Below are positions 11,201-21,246 of a stretch of DNA of 64,000 nucleotides, piece after piece. The position numbers and the translations under genes are program-made. This stretch comes from Alloascoidea africana. Its lineage: Eukaryota; Ascomycota; Alloascoideomycetes; Alloascoideales; Alloascoideaceae. The notes under the pieces are model-generated. The model was not told the DNA's origin, searched no databases, and saw only the letters and a list, made by a program, of their open reading frames with translations. The stretch lies in NCBI GenBank assembly GCA_030581615.1, contig JAKTTT010000045.1, positions 1 through 64,000 on the forward strand, given 5' to 3'. Within the stretch, counting starts at the first letter, position 1. The number at the start of each line of letters is the position of its first letter.

Positions 11201-13156
11201 TTTCTAATCTCTCCTTCACCGTATACACTTAATCCCCAATCTGGGCAGAAGCTTAGCTTTCAGACAAAAATGATCATGATTTACCAAACGCTTATCACTA
11301 GGCAGTGATAATGATACAACTCTTCACTTTTGCGCAATTAAAAACATTGTCACTACCTTAATTCTTGTTATTATCATGTTTCTACTTCTTAACAGTAGTA
11401 TCTAAGTGTTTCACCACATGATTGCCGTAGATAAAGAATACTGATCGCATACATGTCATTCGCTACTTAAGTGTCACATTTTCCTTCACAAAGAGTGGGG
11501 AATGATTCGACTGTTTTTATTGTAACGAAAATCCGGGCTACAGTACACTTGGAAAGTTATTATGATCGTATTGAACTGTTCAATGTCAACACTTTTTCAA
11601 GCTTTTTCCTTGAAAGTTACAGTGAGACCTGTATGCATTACAACTTTTATGCATAGTTTACAAATATCTTGGCAATTGAGAAATCCTTTTTATGGTAGGA
11701 AATTACTTTTAACAAAACACAAATATATTTGAGAGCTTTTAATCTGAATACAATTGAGGTAGAGCATCTTATTGTCAGAACTCCCGTGGATGTGCCTCTC
11801 CAAAGCATATTTCCGGATTACTGTTATTCTGTGTTCGTTTTCAAAAGGCACTAGTAGACATCGTACTTATTGATCATCTAAAAAAAGTTATTAAGGTTTG
11901 GGACATTGTTGTACTTCTTCTATGCCAAGCATTTAAACAATAAGTATTATCTGAAAACGAAGCATCTTTCAGAATGCTCTCCACGATTCAAAATACCTTA
12001 TAGTAGTCGCGTTGGAGAGGATTCTATGTTAACGATCAGATCATTAACATCGATAGGATCTGTCGATATCAATTTGAGCAAATAAATCTTGGAAATACAC
12101 TAGACATATTGAGATGTTTAAGCTCTTGCAATCAGATCTGCAACGCTTTTTTAGTTTGGCAACCGTCCAGTTGCATCTACAAAAGTAGGTTTGAAGGGAT
12201 ACCGCTCAATAGATTCTGAAAAGCCCGAGACATTTATAAACTTAATGCAGGTTCATGTTTTGACCAGTGGGGAATTGAAATTTCCAAGCAAACCCTCACA
12301 TAAAAGCTTGAAGCTTATCTTGAACATGTGGCCTGTATTGATGTAGATTACTATACTCAAGTTATACAGAAAGATTTACAATTCTTGTCTTATCTTCAAA
12401 CATAGTAAATTGACTATAGCGCCCAATGTTGAGAGTAACCACTGTGTTGTTAACAATGCAATGAGAGCGCAATTCATCATTTTTTGGATTTCCAAATAGG
12501 ACTAAAATACCTCCAATGGACATTGGTACCGGAAAGAAAATGTCCCGATGCCATTATCTTCTCGTTTCTTTTTTAGTTCCCAGATCTTCCTATACCTAAA
12601 CCCCAAAATTTTGATGTTCTCCAATGATATCGACTTTCTTCAGGATAAACCCTGCAGTAAATTGATCAATTGCTATTTCATATATCTGTCAGCAAGAAAA
12701 GACCGGAATATTGGTGTTCTATTGAAATTTAGAAAAGCGTGGATATAATAATTAGAAAGGGTTTATGCACCTGTAAAGGCACATTATTTTCCGCGATCCC
12801 TGGAAGAGGAAAAGAACATTTCACTTGACGGAATAGAACCAAGTACACTGGTGATAACAGAAGGAGGAAAACATCCTGCATGATGGCTATTTTACCTTTC
12901 TGTTGATTAATTTCAAAGTTTTGGTGGAGTTGGAGCAAAGACACCTTTCCCCTGTCTAAACTTAAACTGACTAGTCTATACAGCTTTAGACCATACAATC
13001 TGTAAAACAAGTAGTAATGGATATAGGCTCTAGATCATGATATCAGTTTACTATTATTACTTCAAGCTATTAGGAATTGGGAAAGGATATAAATATGGGT
13101 CATTTTCCTGGTTAAAAGCTATTATCATCATCAGAAGCCTTTTAAAGAAAAACTAA

Positions 13157-14428
13157 ATGTCTTTAATCACGCCCTCAAAGTCAGTTTTTTTAATTCATTG
13201 CCTCTTTGAATTCATTCTAACACCATAATTTAGTCCCAAGATTGACCAAATTCTCAGCAGCATTGTCGCTGGAAGAAATGGCTATCCAGGTTTTCCAGGT
13301 ATTGTTGGTACCGTCGTTGACAATGAAGGCATCCTTTACGCCGGAGCTGCTGGTGTAAAATCTATTGATGCAGACGATGCTATCACTATTGATACTCCAC
13401 TTTCTCAGTATTCTGCCACCAAGTTCACCGTCAGTACAGCTGCTCTTCAATTGATTGAGAAGGGCTTGATTGATCTTGATGCCTACGCACAAGACTACCT
13501 CCCACGTTTGGCCAACCCTAGAGTCCTGGTAAAGGTCGATGAGAATTATAACATCATTTCCAATCCTGCCCATAGCAATATCACTATCAAGCAACTTTTG
13601 ACCCACACATCTGGGTACGGTTACCCAAGCTTTTATAAAGATTACGTGAACTTGGGTAACCATGATCCCGACTATAGGAGTGACCCTGGTAGTGAAAAGC
13701 TTTTCGATTTGCCTCTCATTAACGAGCCCGGATCGAAGTGGGCTTATGGTATTTCTATCGACTGGATTGGGAAAATCATTCAGGCTGTCACCAATCAGAC
13801 CCTTGATGAATATATGAAAGAGAATGTGTATGGACCATTGGGCATGAACACTGCCACTTTCATCAGATCTCAGGAGTATGCCGACAACATGGCCAGGCTC
13901 CATGTGAGAGATCCTAAGAAGAACTTCTCGGTCATCCCTGATCTTATTCCTCCCACTCCCCCAGTGCTAATGGGTGGCCAAGGCTTGTTCTGTAGTGCTC
14001 GCGACTACTCCAAGTTTTTGCAAACTTGGCTCAACAATGGTACCACTCCTGATGGCTTTCAAATTTTGGAACCAGAGACTATTGCATTTGCTGCCCAGAA
14101 CCATTTGCCCAAAGGTATGGAGGTTAATTTCCCTCCTAATGATGTTCTCGCTCTCAACCTCTCCAACATCATTCCGGGTACCGCAAAGACCCACAGTCTT
14201 GTCTTTATGAGATTCGAAGGTGTTCATGAGGAAATTGGAAACGGCCCTGGCACAGGCTTCTGGGCTGGTGTCACAAACACTTACTTCTGGATGGATCGTA
14301 CTTATAACATTGCTGGTTATTTTGCTACTCAGCTACTTCCCCCCGCCGAAGAAGCCGTATTGGCTGGGCTTCGCGACTACATGGTTGCAGTTTATGATAC
14401 CTTTGTGAGAGGTAAAGAGATCAGTTAA
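13157..14428 (+). CDS. Beta-lactamase-fold serine hydrolase (class C / EstB-like esterase)
   Basis: Serine hydrolase of the beta-lactamase/transpeptidase-like family. Fungal members are usually esterases or acyltransferases (EstB, LovD); the substrate here is unknown. The open frame lacks an ATG at its 5' end. A 23-nt first exon (13157-13179) joined to 13234-14428 over a 54-nt intron supplies one and gives 405 aa. The intron has the unusual donor GTCAGT, a TTCTAACAC branch and a TTTAG acceptor. The catalytic SxxK motif is S68-A-T-K71. The family block QLLTHTSGYGYPSF follows, then WAYGISIDWIGKIIQAVTNQTL and YGPLGMNTATF. The usual second-motif YxN is replaced by Tyr-Gly-Ile. There is no signal peptide. 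It is the only recognisable protein gene between 2.4 and 17.9 kb. First-exon placement is less certain than the family. Confidence 0.82.
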
Positions 14429-15761
14429 GCCTGTGACAATCTGGGTTCTGGTAAAAGATTGCTTTGGTTTCAAACCTAGCAATAATTTTTTCTAACTGAC
14501 TTCAAGTTTTTGCTTCAAGTAGATTTTTGCTTTTTAAGTATGACAATTTTTAGAAATTAGAGGGATAGAATATAAACGTAATTGTTCCCAATTATTCTGA
14601 CGTAATTTTAAGACATGTAAAAAATGCTAGGAATGGACCGAAAAACGGTACAGTTTTATTCTATTTGAGAACATCAAGAAATTATTAAATCAAAACTTTC
14701 GATAACGGATAAGAGACAAGGTATGACTATTCCAGTGATATTTGTTTCAATTGAGAAAAAGCCAAAAGTGGAATGCAAGAAGTGTAGCGTGTTGCTAGAA
14801 ATGTGAGATGGTTGAAAGAGAACATTGAAGAGATAAAATGGCTTAATCTGGTAAGAGTTGCAGATTCTAGTTACTCTGGTTTTTATCTAAGGAATGAGCT
14901 CATTATTTAAATAATTTTAAGTGTGTTTGAGATAGACTATTCATGACAACCCTCAAGGCGATAGGGGTTTTCCAAATGATGCTCTGTAAAGCGTAAAAGG
15001 AAATAAGATACTGTATAATTAAATGAATAAAATTAAACACGATATAACTTTGTCAGTAGCAAGTTACGTATTGCAAGGGAAACGAGATTGAAGATATTGA
15101 TAAATCTGGGTTAAGAAAACAAAAACGGATGAACCCGGGATGTGAAGGATAACTAGTGTTGGGGCTAAAATAGCAAAACGACGAATCCAATTATAACATC
15201 TGGTTAATCAAGACTTAACGATAAGAGACTCAAAGGTGAGCGCTCTTCCAACCTGGACTCCTTTCATTCTGATATATTTTGGTTATTCAAAAGTGATGCC
15301 TATATCCGAATAATTGGAGAACTAGTTAACTAACTAAAATTGTGCTTACCTTAGCTAGAGGTTCCTTACTTTTTTGCCTTATTGTGAATGGACAGTGCCA
15401 ACAAAGAAGGCTATAAGCCTGAAATATCTAAGAATCGATAATCTTGTTTTCGCTATGTATCCTATATATCTCACTTGATTCTACTCTTCCGGTTTTCCCA
15501 GTCCCTCCTTCCTTTCCTTTCCTTTCCTTTCCTTTTATGCTCTCAGACTACCCATACACTAGTTAACCTCCCATTGTCGCTTACAATGACGCTCAAATTG
15601 GCTTACTGAACAGAATTAATCAGCTTGACCCATTTCACTTCTTCAACTCCGCGGAGTGTCTCGCGAGTTATTTGAAAACATAGAAACAAAGAGGTGAAAT
15701 GCTTTTGGCGCTTTTGCTTGTTTTGTTCTTTAATTATTTTCATGTTTACTTGGCTTTTCGG
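14429..15761. other. Intergenic region with repeat copy B and a CCTTT microsatellite
   Basis: No gene is visible. It holds the second copy of the dispersed repeat (15180-15388) and a (CCTTT)n run, about five units, near 15505-15535. The latter may lie in the 3' flank of the minus-strand ORF that follows. Confidence 0.6.
15180..15388 (+). repeat. Old dispersed repeat, copy B
   Basis: Shorter partner of 7020-7314, same orientation, 8.1 kb away. It is collinear apart from the extra block in copy A. Weak similarity continues upstream to about 15087. Neither copy has an intact reading frame. Confidence 0.75.
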
Positions 15762-16283
15762 TTAGGATCTGACCCTTACTTTGAAGAGTTTAAGCTTGTG
15801 AAGGAGGACTTTAAGAAAGCGTGAAGATTTCTTTTCGCTTCGTTTGCCCTCTTTTGGCGATTCCCAGGTGTACTTTGCTGTTGCCGGCATCTCAAGTGGC
15901 TCTGACCACCTGACCGTCTTGCTTCGTCTGGGCCTTGAGCCGGCGGCGATAACAGTGTCTGCCTCGCAAGCTTGATGATAGCTGGTTGTAGAGGCCTTTT
16001 CAAATCCCTTTATTTTTGAGATCAGCCTAGTCCCTGATCTATGGGACTGCTTAGATGGTCTTGCACTGAACTCGCCATCCAATTCGTGTTCGACTTGTGA
16101 GAGTAAGTCTTGTAAGGAAACAAGGGAAACCTTGCTTTCAGAGTCAATCATTTCAACAAGCATTTCAAAATCGTGTAGTAACAAGTTTTTTAAATGTTTA
16201 TGTGATAATCTGGAGTAAGAATAAATATTGGATTTAGAAGAAGAGAGGACATTCCAGGGGTTTATATGTATTTCTAAGCTCAA
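15762..16283 (-). CDS. Hypothetical protein, 173 aa, basic C-terminus
   Basis: I do not recognise this protein. It opens MSLEIHINPWNVLSSSKS. A leucine-rich middle (HKHLKNLLLHDFEMLVEMI, then VSLVSLQDLLSQVEHEL) could form amphipathic helices, and the second half is basic and Ser-rich with RSKTVRWSEPLEMP and a Lys/Arg-rich end (LKVLLHKLKLFKVRVRS). There is no membrane segment. A single unbroken ORF of this length in an otherwise ORF-free zone is suggestive, but codon evidence is weak. It lies 1.3 kb from the esterase gene and 1.7 kb from the next gene, so context gives no clue. Confidence 0.5.
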   Translation of the reverse strand: MSLEIHINPWNVLSSSKSNIYSYSRLSHKHLKNLLLHDFEMLVEMIDSESKVSLVSLQDLLSQVEHELDGEFSARPSKQSHRSGTRLISKIKGFEKASTTSYHQACEADTVIAAGSRPRRSKTVRWSEPLEMPATAKYTWESPKEGKRSEKKSSRFLKVLLHKLKLFKVRVRS

Positions 16284-17969
16284 AGAATAAAGAGACGCAA
16301 GACCTCTATAGTCTACAAAATTGTTAGGCCGTAGTTCTTTTTTCTCGATATGTTGTTGGTGAAAGGTACAATTTTGGAAGGTTTAACAAATTAAGTTTCC
16401 ACAGTTTAGCTTTTCTTTTTTCTCCTTGCATCAAGCGACAGGAAAAATCAAAAGAAACACAAAAGCTCATCAGAAATAATCATAAAGATTTTGGATTTTC
16501 TGGTTTTTGGTTTTCTTTGGTGTTTTCATTTGATGATTCTTAAATCTGGTTGGTACAAAAAGGAAAAACATAGCTTAATCATGGAATCAATCTGTTAAAC
16601 CTACCAAATTTATCGATATGACTCTTTCACCAAAACAATTGAAAAGAAAGTCAAATGTCAAAGGTTTTGTACAATCTAGAGTTCTCGCACTTTTATTATA
16701 TTATAACTTCCAAATTCGTAGCCATTTTGCTTCAAAAAAGGAGCACAGAGAAGCACATGAGAACTTCAGGAGTGCCCTCTTTTTGCCTCAAGTTATCCTG
16801 TAAATAACAAAAGAAGCATATTTCGACACCAACTCAACTTGTTCTTTGAAACCATTGAATCTGAGGATAAATGTTCCGTTAATTTAGTGCAAGACCTGCA
16901 AGCCGATCTCGAGCACAAATCATATTGTACGACCTGATCACTATCATTCACACCCTCCCATAAAGTAATGACCAACTCCCCAAACCATAGAGTGTTGAGG
17001 AATCTTGTGTAGCCAGCGGTAATCACCTTCACAGCTCAAACACTGATTGCGCAACTGGCACAGAGAGCATTGCAAGTGATTCGATCCAGTTTTTCTCTAC
17101 ACAGAGCGGGAACCAGAATCCCGGCCCGAAGAGGCAAGACCGTGAGATGAGCAGATCCCATTAAACTGCCAGTCATAGAAAAAAGTATAACTGGGGGTTG
17201 AAAAACAGGGTGCAGGATTGAGGAAACGATACAGCTTCTCGGTCAAAATTCTGCCCAAGAACAATAAACTCATTGTAAGCATCAGATACCAAGCCGATAA
17301 CAAGTGCAAAAAACATTAATTCTCTTGTTTGTGAGGTATGGAAGAAGTAATCGCGAGACACCTAGGTAGTGAAGTTATTGTGTATGCTAGCCTGCATTGG
17401 GGAGTTTTTCACCGAGGAAATTGCATCTGATCCCTTACTTCCAGAGATAGATACATATTTTTTCTTCTGATTTAGCCTCTGCTATGAATCAAATCTTTCT
17501 TTAATTTTGTTAGATATCGTAGTCTACCTAGTTTCTGTATCCTTTCTTTTCAGCGCTTAGCATGTATCATCGTGTCTGATGTGCAAGGAGCATGATCCTG
17601 GTAGACCAAGACATAAACGGTGTTGCAGGACAAGATAGTGAGCTTTAGCCACCGTGAATCAACCGGCTTGAATGATCTTTTGGAGGGCTCTATGGATAAA
17701 GGAAGTTCTAAAATTCTACGGAAACAATAAGATAAAACTATTTATTGAATTTGAGATAAAAAGAACGCAAAATTACACGATTAAGGCATGCGTAAAATCA
17801 AAAACTATGAACTTAGAATAGATGTAGAAAACATCATACTCACAACAATCAATCAATCAATCTTTGAATCAAACAAGAAAAAAAAAACACACAAACTCTC
17901 CAAAATTTCCTCATGAAGTCCTCAATACCTCAATAACAAAATTTGGAGGAACCAGTTGCAATATTAATT
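16284..17969. other. Gene-free stretch, 1.7 kb
   Basis: No convincing gene. Short open frames of about 60-80 codons on both strands (for example 16618-16803 plus) look like chance. A CAATCAATCAATCAATC run is at about 17847-17863, close to the 3' end of the following minus-strand gene. Confidence 0.5.
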
Positions 17970-20579
17970 TCAATTTCCAGAAGTGCTTGATCCTAAAAAG
18001 AGCTGGCGAATACGCCTCCAAATCTCTCTTAAGAAGAAATCATAGAACCAACTGAAGATAAAGAGTTTACTGCGTTTATCATGGACAGATTCAACAACCG
18101 AATCTGAATCCGAAACTGTGTTTGCTTTGTTCTTGGCTCTATCGTTATCGGTATCTTTATCTTTACCTTTGCCTTTATCTTTGCTGCCCTTTACTACCTC
18201 TTCTTGTGCACCTTTTGGAGCATCGACAGTGGGTTGGACAAGTGTTTCGGCACTTTTTAGGTCAGCCAAATTTGAATTCTCCACATTACTATCAATTTCA
18301 GTTGAATTGGTCTTGCTGGTGGCTAAAGCTCGTTTAGAACCTTCTGCGGAACTGCCAGTCTCAGCAATAGGGCTCTCATGTTTGGTTTGGAGCTTCTTCG
18401 CGTTGACTTTTTCCTTCCCCTTGGATTTTTCAGCTTCTTTTTGCTCAGCTTCTGCCTTTTCAGCTGCTTTTCTTGCTATTTCTCTTCTTTCAGCTTCGGC
18501 TTTCTCAGCGGCGATTCTCTCCTTCTCCTTTCTTTCGGCCTCAGCCTTCTCGGCTGCTACTCTTGCCTTTTCCTTTCTCTCGGCTTCAGCCTTTTCAGCA
18601 GCGATTCTCTCCTTTTCTTTTCGTTCAGCTTCAGCCTTCTCTGCTGCTATTCTGATTTGCTCTTTCCGTTCAGCTTCAGCTTTCTCTGCAGCGATTCTTT
18701 CTTTCTCTTTTCTCTCAGCTTCGGCTTTCTCAGTAGCGATTCTCTCCTTCTCTTGTCTCTCAGCCTCAGCTTTCTCTGCAGCTAGTCTCGCCTTTTCCTT
18801 TCGCTCAGCTTCAGCCTTGTCTGCTGCGCGTTTGGCTTTCTCGGCGGCAATTCTTTCCTTTTCCTGGCGCTCAGCTTCGGCTTTTTCAGCAGCTAGCCTG
18901 GCCTTTTCCTTTCTCTCAGCTTCAGCTTTTTCAGTGGCGATTCTTTCCTTCTCTTGTCGCTCAGCTTCGGCTTTTTCGGCTGCAAGCTTTGCCTGTTTCG
19001 CAGCAATTCTTTCCTGCTCTTGTTTCTCAGCTTCAGCCTTTTCTGCAGCAATTCTTTCTTTCTCTTTTCTTTCAGCCTCGGCTTTCTCAACAGCTATTCT
19101 GATCTGTTCTTTTCGTTCAGCTTCAGCTTTCTCAGCAGCTAGCCTGGCCTTTTCCTTTCTCTCAGCTTCAGTTTTTTCAGCAGCGAGTCTCTCCTTCTCC
19201 TTTCGTTCGGCTTCTGCCTTTTCGGTTGCAATCCTTTCCTTCTCTTTTCTCTCAGCCTCTGCTTTCTCAGCAGCTATTCTGATTTGTTCTTTTCTATCAG
19301 CTTCAGCCTTTTCCGCGGCGATTCTTTCCTTTTCTTTTCTTTCAGCTTCAGCTTTTTCTGCAGCGATTCTTTCCTGTTCTTTTCTTTCAGCTTCAGCTTC
19401 AGCTTTTTCAGCAGCTATTCTTGCTTGCTCTTTTTTCTCAGCTTCAGCAGCAATTCTCTCTTTTTCCTTTCGTTCAGCTTTAGCTTTTTCAACAGCAAGT
19501 CGAATCTGTTCTCTTCGTTCTTCTTTAGCCTTTTCAGCAGCAATTTTTGCCTTTTCTTTTTCTTTTTCTTTTTCCTCTTCTGCTATCGCCGTGTTAGAAT
19601 GTCCGTTTTCTTCTACAGGAACCGCATCACTACCAGGCTTTGCGCCTTTTTGAGCTGGTTTTGCAATTGCGTTTTCCTAAACAGCAAGCAAAGTATCAGT
19701 TAGAACAAAACCGAACACAACAGACAAATGGTTAAAGCAATTTCCACTCAAAGGGCAGTGAAACATGGACACTGGGGAAGATCAAATTCAACTGCAGATA
19801 AAGTTTCCACTTACAATAGCGTCATGCGATTTGGATACTGGCACAGTCTTGTCTTCATCATTGCCATCACGTCTAGATCGTGTGCGTGGTTAGAAATTAG
19901 CCACTACTGGCTCAATTAAACAAGTAATGATATATACCCCTTGTCAAAGAGAGATTTTCCATCTGTTGATATCGTTTTCAGGAGTTAGTGTGTAAACAGA
20001 TAAGGTGGCGGCACATAGTGATTAGGACTCACTGTGTTTGTTCGCTTCCTTGTTCATTGGGACGGTAACCGTAACAGAGTGATTAAGTATGCCAGTACTA
20101 TCAGGGACTAACCAAAATATAGAATAAGAGTTAGTGATTTGAAACTAGAGACATTGCGATCAATTGAGCAAAGATAGCAAAGCAATCCCAGATCTGTTGT
20201 CATATTTGGTATAGGATGACATGATGAGAGCTAACGGAGCATACATCTGGAAACTGTAAAAAAAAAAAAAAAAAATTTAAAAACAAAATTTCAAAAAAAA
20301 ACAAGAAAAAAAATTTAAATGGTATGATCAAGACCTACCAACTGGAATTGACTTATCATCAGAGAGAATCCATTCATCGTTGACGATGTACTTGTAAAGA
20401 TACGACTTTCCTGTACCCAGGGGAACCGTCGTTGTATAGAGCAAGGTGTCACCAGGAGTCCTGTGCAACGGGATCGGTTTCCATTCGGAAAACTCGCCTG
20501 CGATTTGGACCGTGGTGTTCGGATTCCCAGAGGATTCCGACACTCTGTACGAGAAAGGAATATCCACCAGAGTAGGCAT
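17970..20579 (-). CDS. CBM48 (AMPK-beta-type glycogen-binding) protein with long 15-residue helical repeat, Crp1/Mdg1-like layout
   Basis: Five exons: 20339-20579, 20033-20107, 19938-19962, 19815-19872 and 17970-19676. All phases agree and give 701 aa. Donors are GTAGGT, GTGAGT, GTATAT and GTAAGT; most introns show a CTAAC branch. Residues 1 to about 85 are a carbohydrate-binding module 48 (VQIAGEFSEWKPIPLHR, then TTTVPLGTGKSYLYKYIVNDEW and ISDD-like SDD). After a linker (VPVSKSHDAI) come roughly 24 copies of a 15-residue unit close to AAEKAEAERKEKERI (about residues 174-551), predicting a very long charged helix or coiled coil. The C-terminus is hydrophobic and basic (KLFIFSWFYDFFLREIWRRI), perhaps a membrane or amphipathic anchor. 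S. cerevisiae Crp1 and Mdg1 share the order CBM48, charged low-complexity, basic hydrophobic tail. Start chosen at MPTLVDIP, where the domain begins. Confidence 0.85.
18425..19555 (-). repeat. Coding 45-bp minisatellite (about 24 units)
   Basis: Inside the last exon of the CBM48 gene, 45-bp units encode the AAEKAEAERKEKERI repeat. Units vary at the codon level (ERI, ARL, QIR), with partial units near 18835, 18995 and 19440. The reverse strand is also open for over 500 codons, a by-product of the repeat composition. Confidence 0.9.
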
Positions 20580-21246
20580 TGAGGACGATGAGTGTGAGCT
20601 GGTTTCTCGGGATGAGTTGGGAGGAAGAGAGAAAAGGAAGGAAGGAGAAGGAACCCTGTCCACAACATCCATCATCACACGCCGCCACCGGATTGCTCCT
20701 TTCGTTCTTCCAACAGGCCTGTGTGCTACAGCGGGTCTCACACAGAGCTCCCGTTCAGATGCTCGTGCGATTCTCGTGCGATTCTCGTGCGATTCTCGTG
20801 CGATTCTCGTCCAGAAAGACTTTGGGAATTAGACTTGGGGGGTAGCATTGCTCGAAACAATCCAGGCTATTAACTAAGTAACAACAGCAGAAAAATAAAC
20901 TACTAGTAATAATATAAAAAACTATCCAAAGAGAAGTAAAAGGAGATACCAAACAACACAAGACAGGCAAAGGAATGATAGCAAAGTATAAGGTATTTTG
21001 TATATTGGCATGTTAGGAAAACCCCCTTCAATGAATTGGCCCCCGCGTTGTTCCTTCAGAAGATTATCTATAACTTTCGTTATTATGTCCGGCGTATATG
21101 AATATGAATTAAAAAAGGAAGGAAGGAGCAACCATGGCATCAATTTGACATTCAATCACAGATTTTTTTAAAAAAGATGATTCATAAACATATATATATG
21201 TGTGTGTGTATGTTATTTTTTTTTCTTTTTGGCTGGAGACATCAAG
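20580..21246. promoter_or_regulatory. Upstream region of the CBM48 gene with an 11-bp tandem repeat
   Basis: CTCGTGCGATT is repeated about 4.5 times at 20762-20811, some 185 bp upstream of the chosen start. The rest up to the MRN1 stop is AT-rich with a short (TA/TG)n run near 21191-21210. No gene is seen. Confidence 0.7.

Larger units (their letters stand above)
4801..13156. other. 8.4 kb gene-free region, candidate centromeric or otherwise unusual intergenic DNA
   Basis: No ORF here exceeds about 100 codons and none resembles a protein family. No further tRNA was found. What can be seen is one copy of a diverged dispersed repeat (7020-7314), a perfect 20-bp palindrome (8278-8297), a short tandem of ATTGGCCACC (about 9650-9675) and an imperfect palindrome near 12029. 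Flanking DNA elsewhere in the window has a gene about every 2 kb, so this desert is exceptional. Together with the adjacent inverted tRNA repeats it fits the description of regional centromeres in several non-Saccharomyces yeasts. That is inference; sequence alone cannot establish it. Confidence 0.45.

Noticed and set aside
10990-11232. 80-codon ORF in the 8.4 kb gene-free region
   Set aside because: No domain, no promoter cue and no splice partners; likely chance.
15505-15535. CRISPR-like or telomere-like array
   Set aside because: Simple (CCTTT)n microsatellite without spacers; not telomeric.
16618-16803. 61-codon plus-strand ORF in the desert
   Set aside because: Length expected by chance in AT-rich DNA; no family resemblance.
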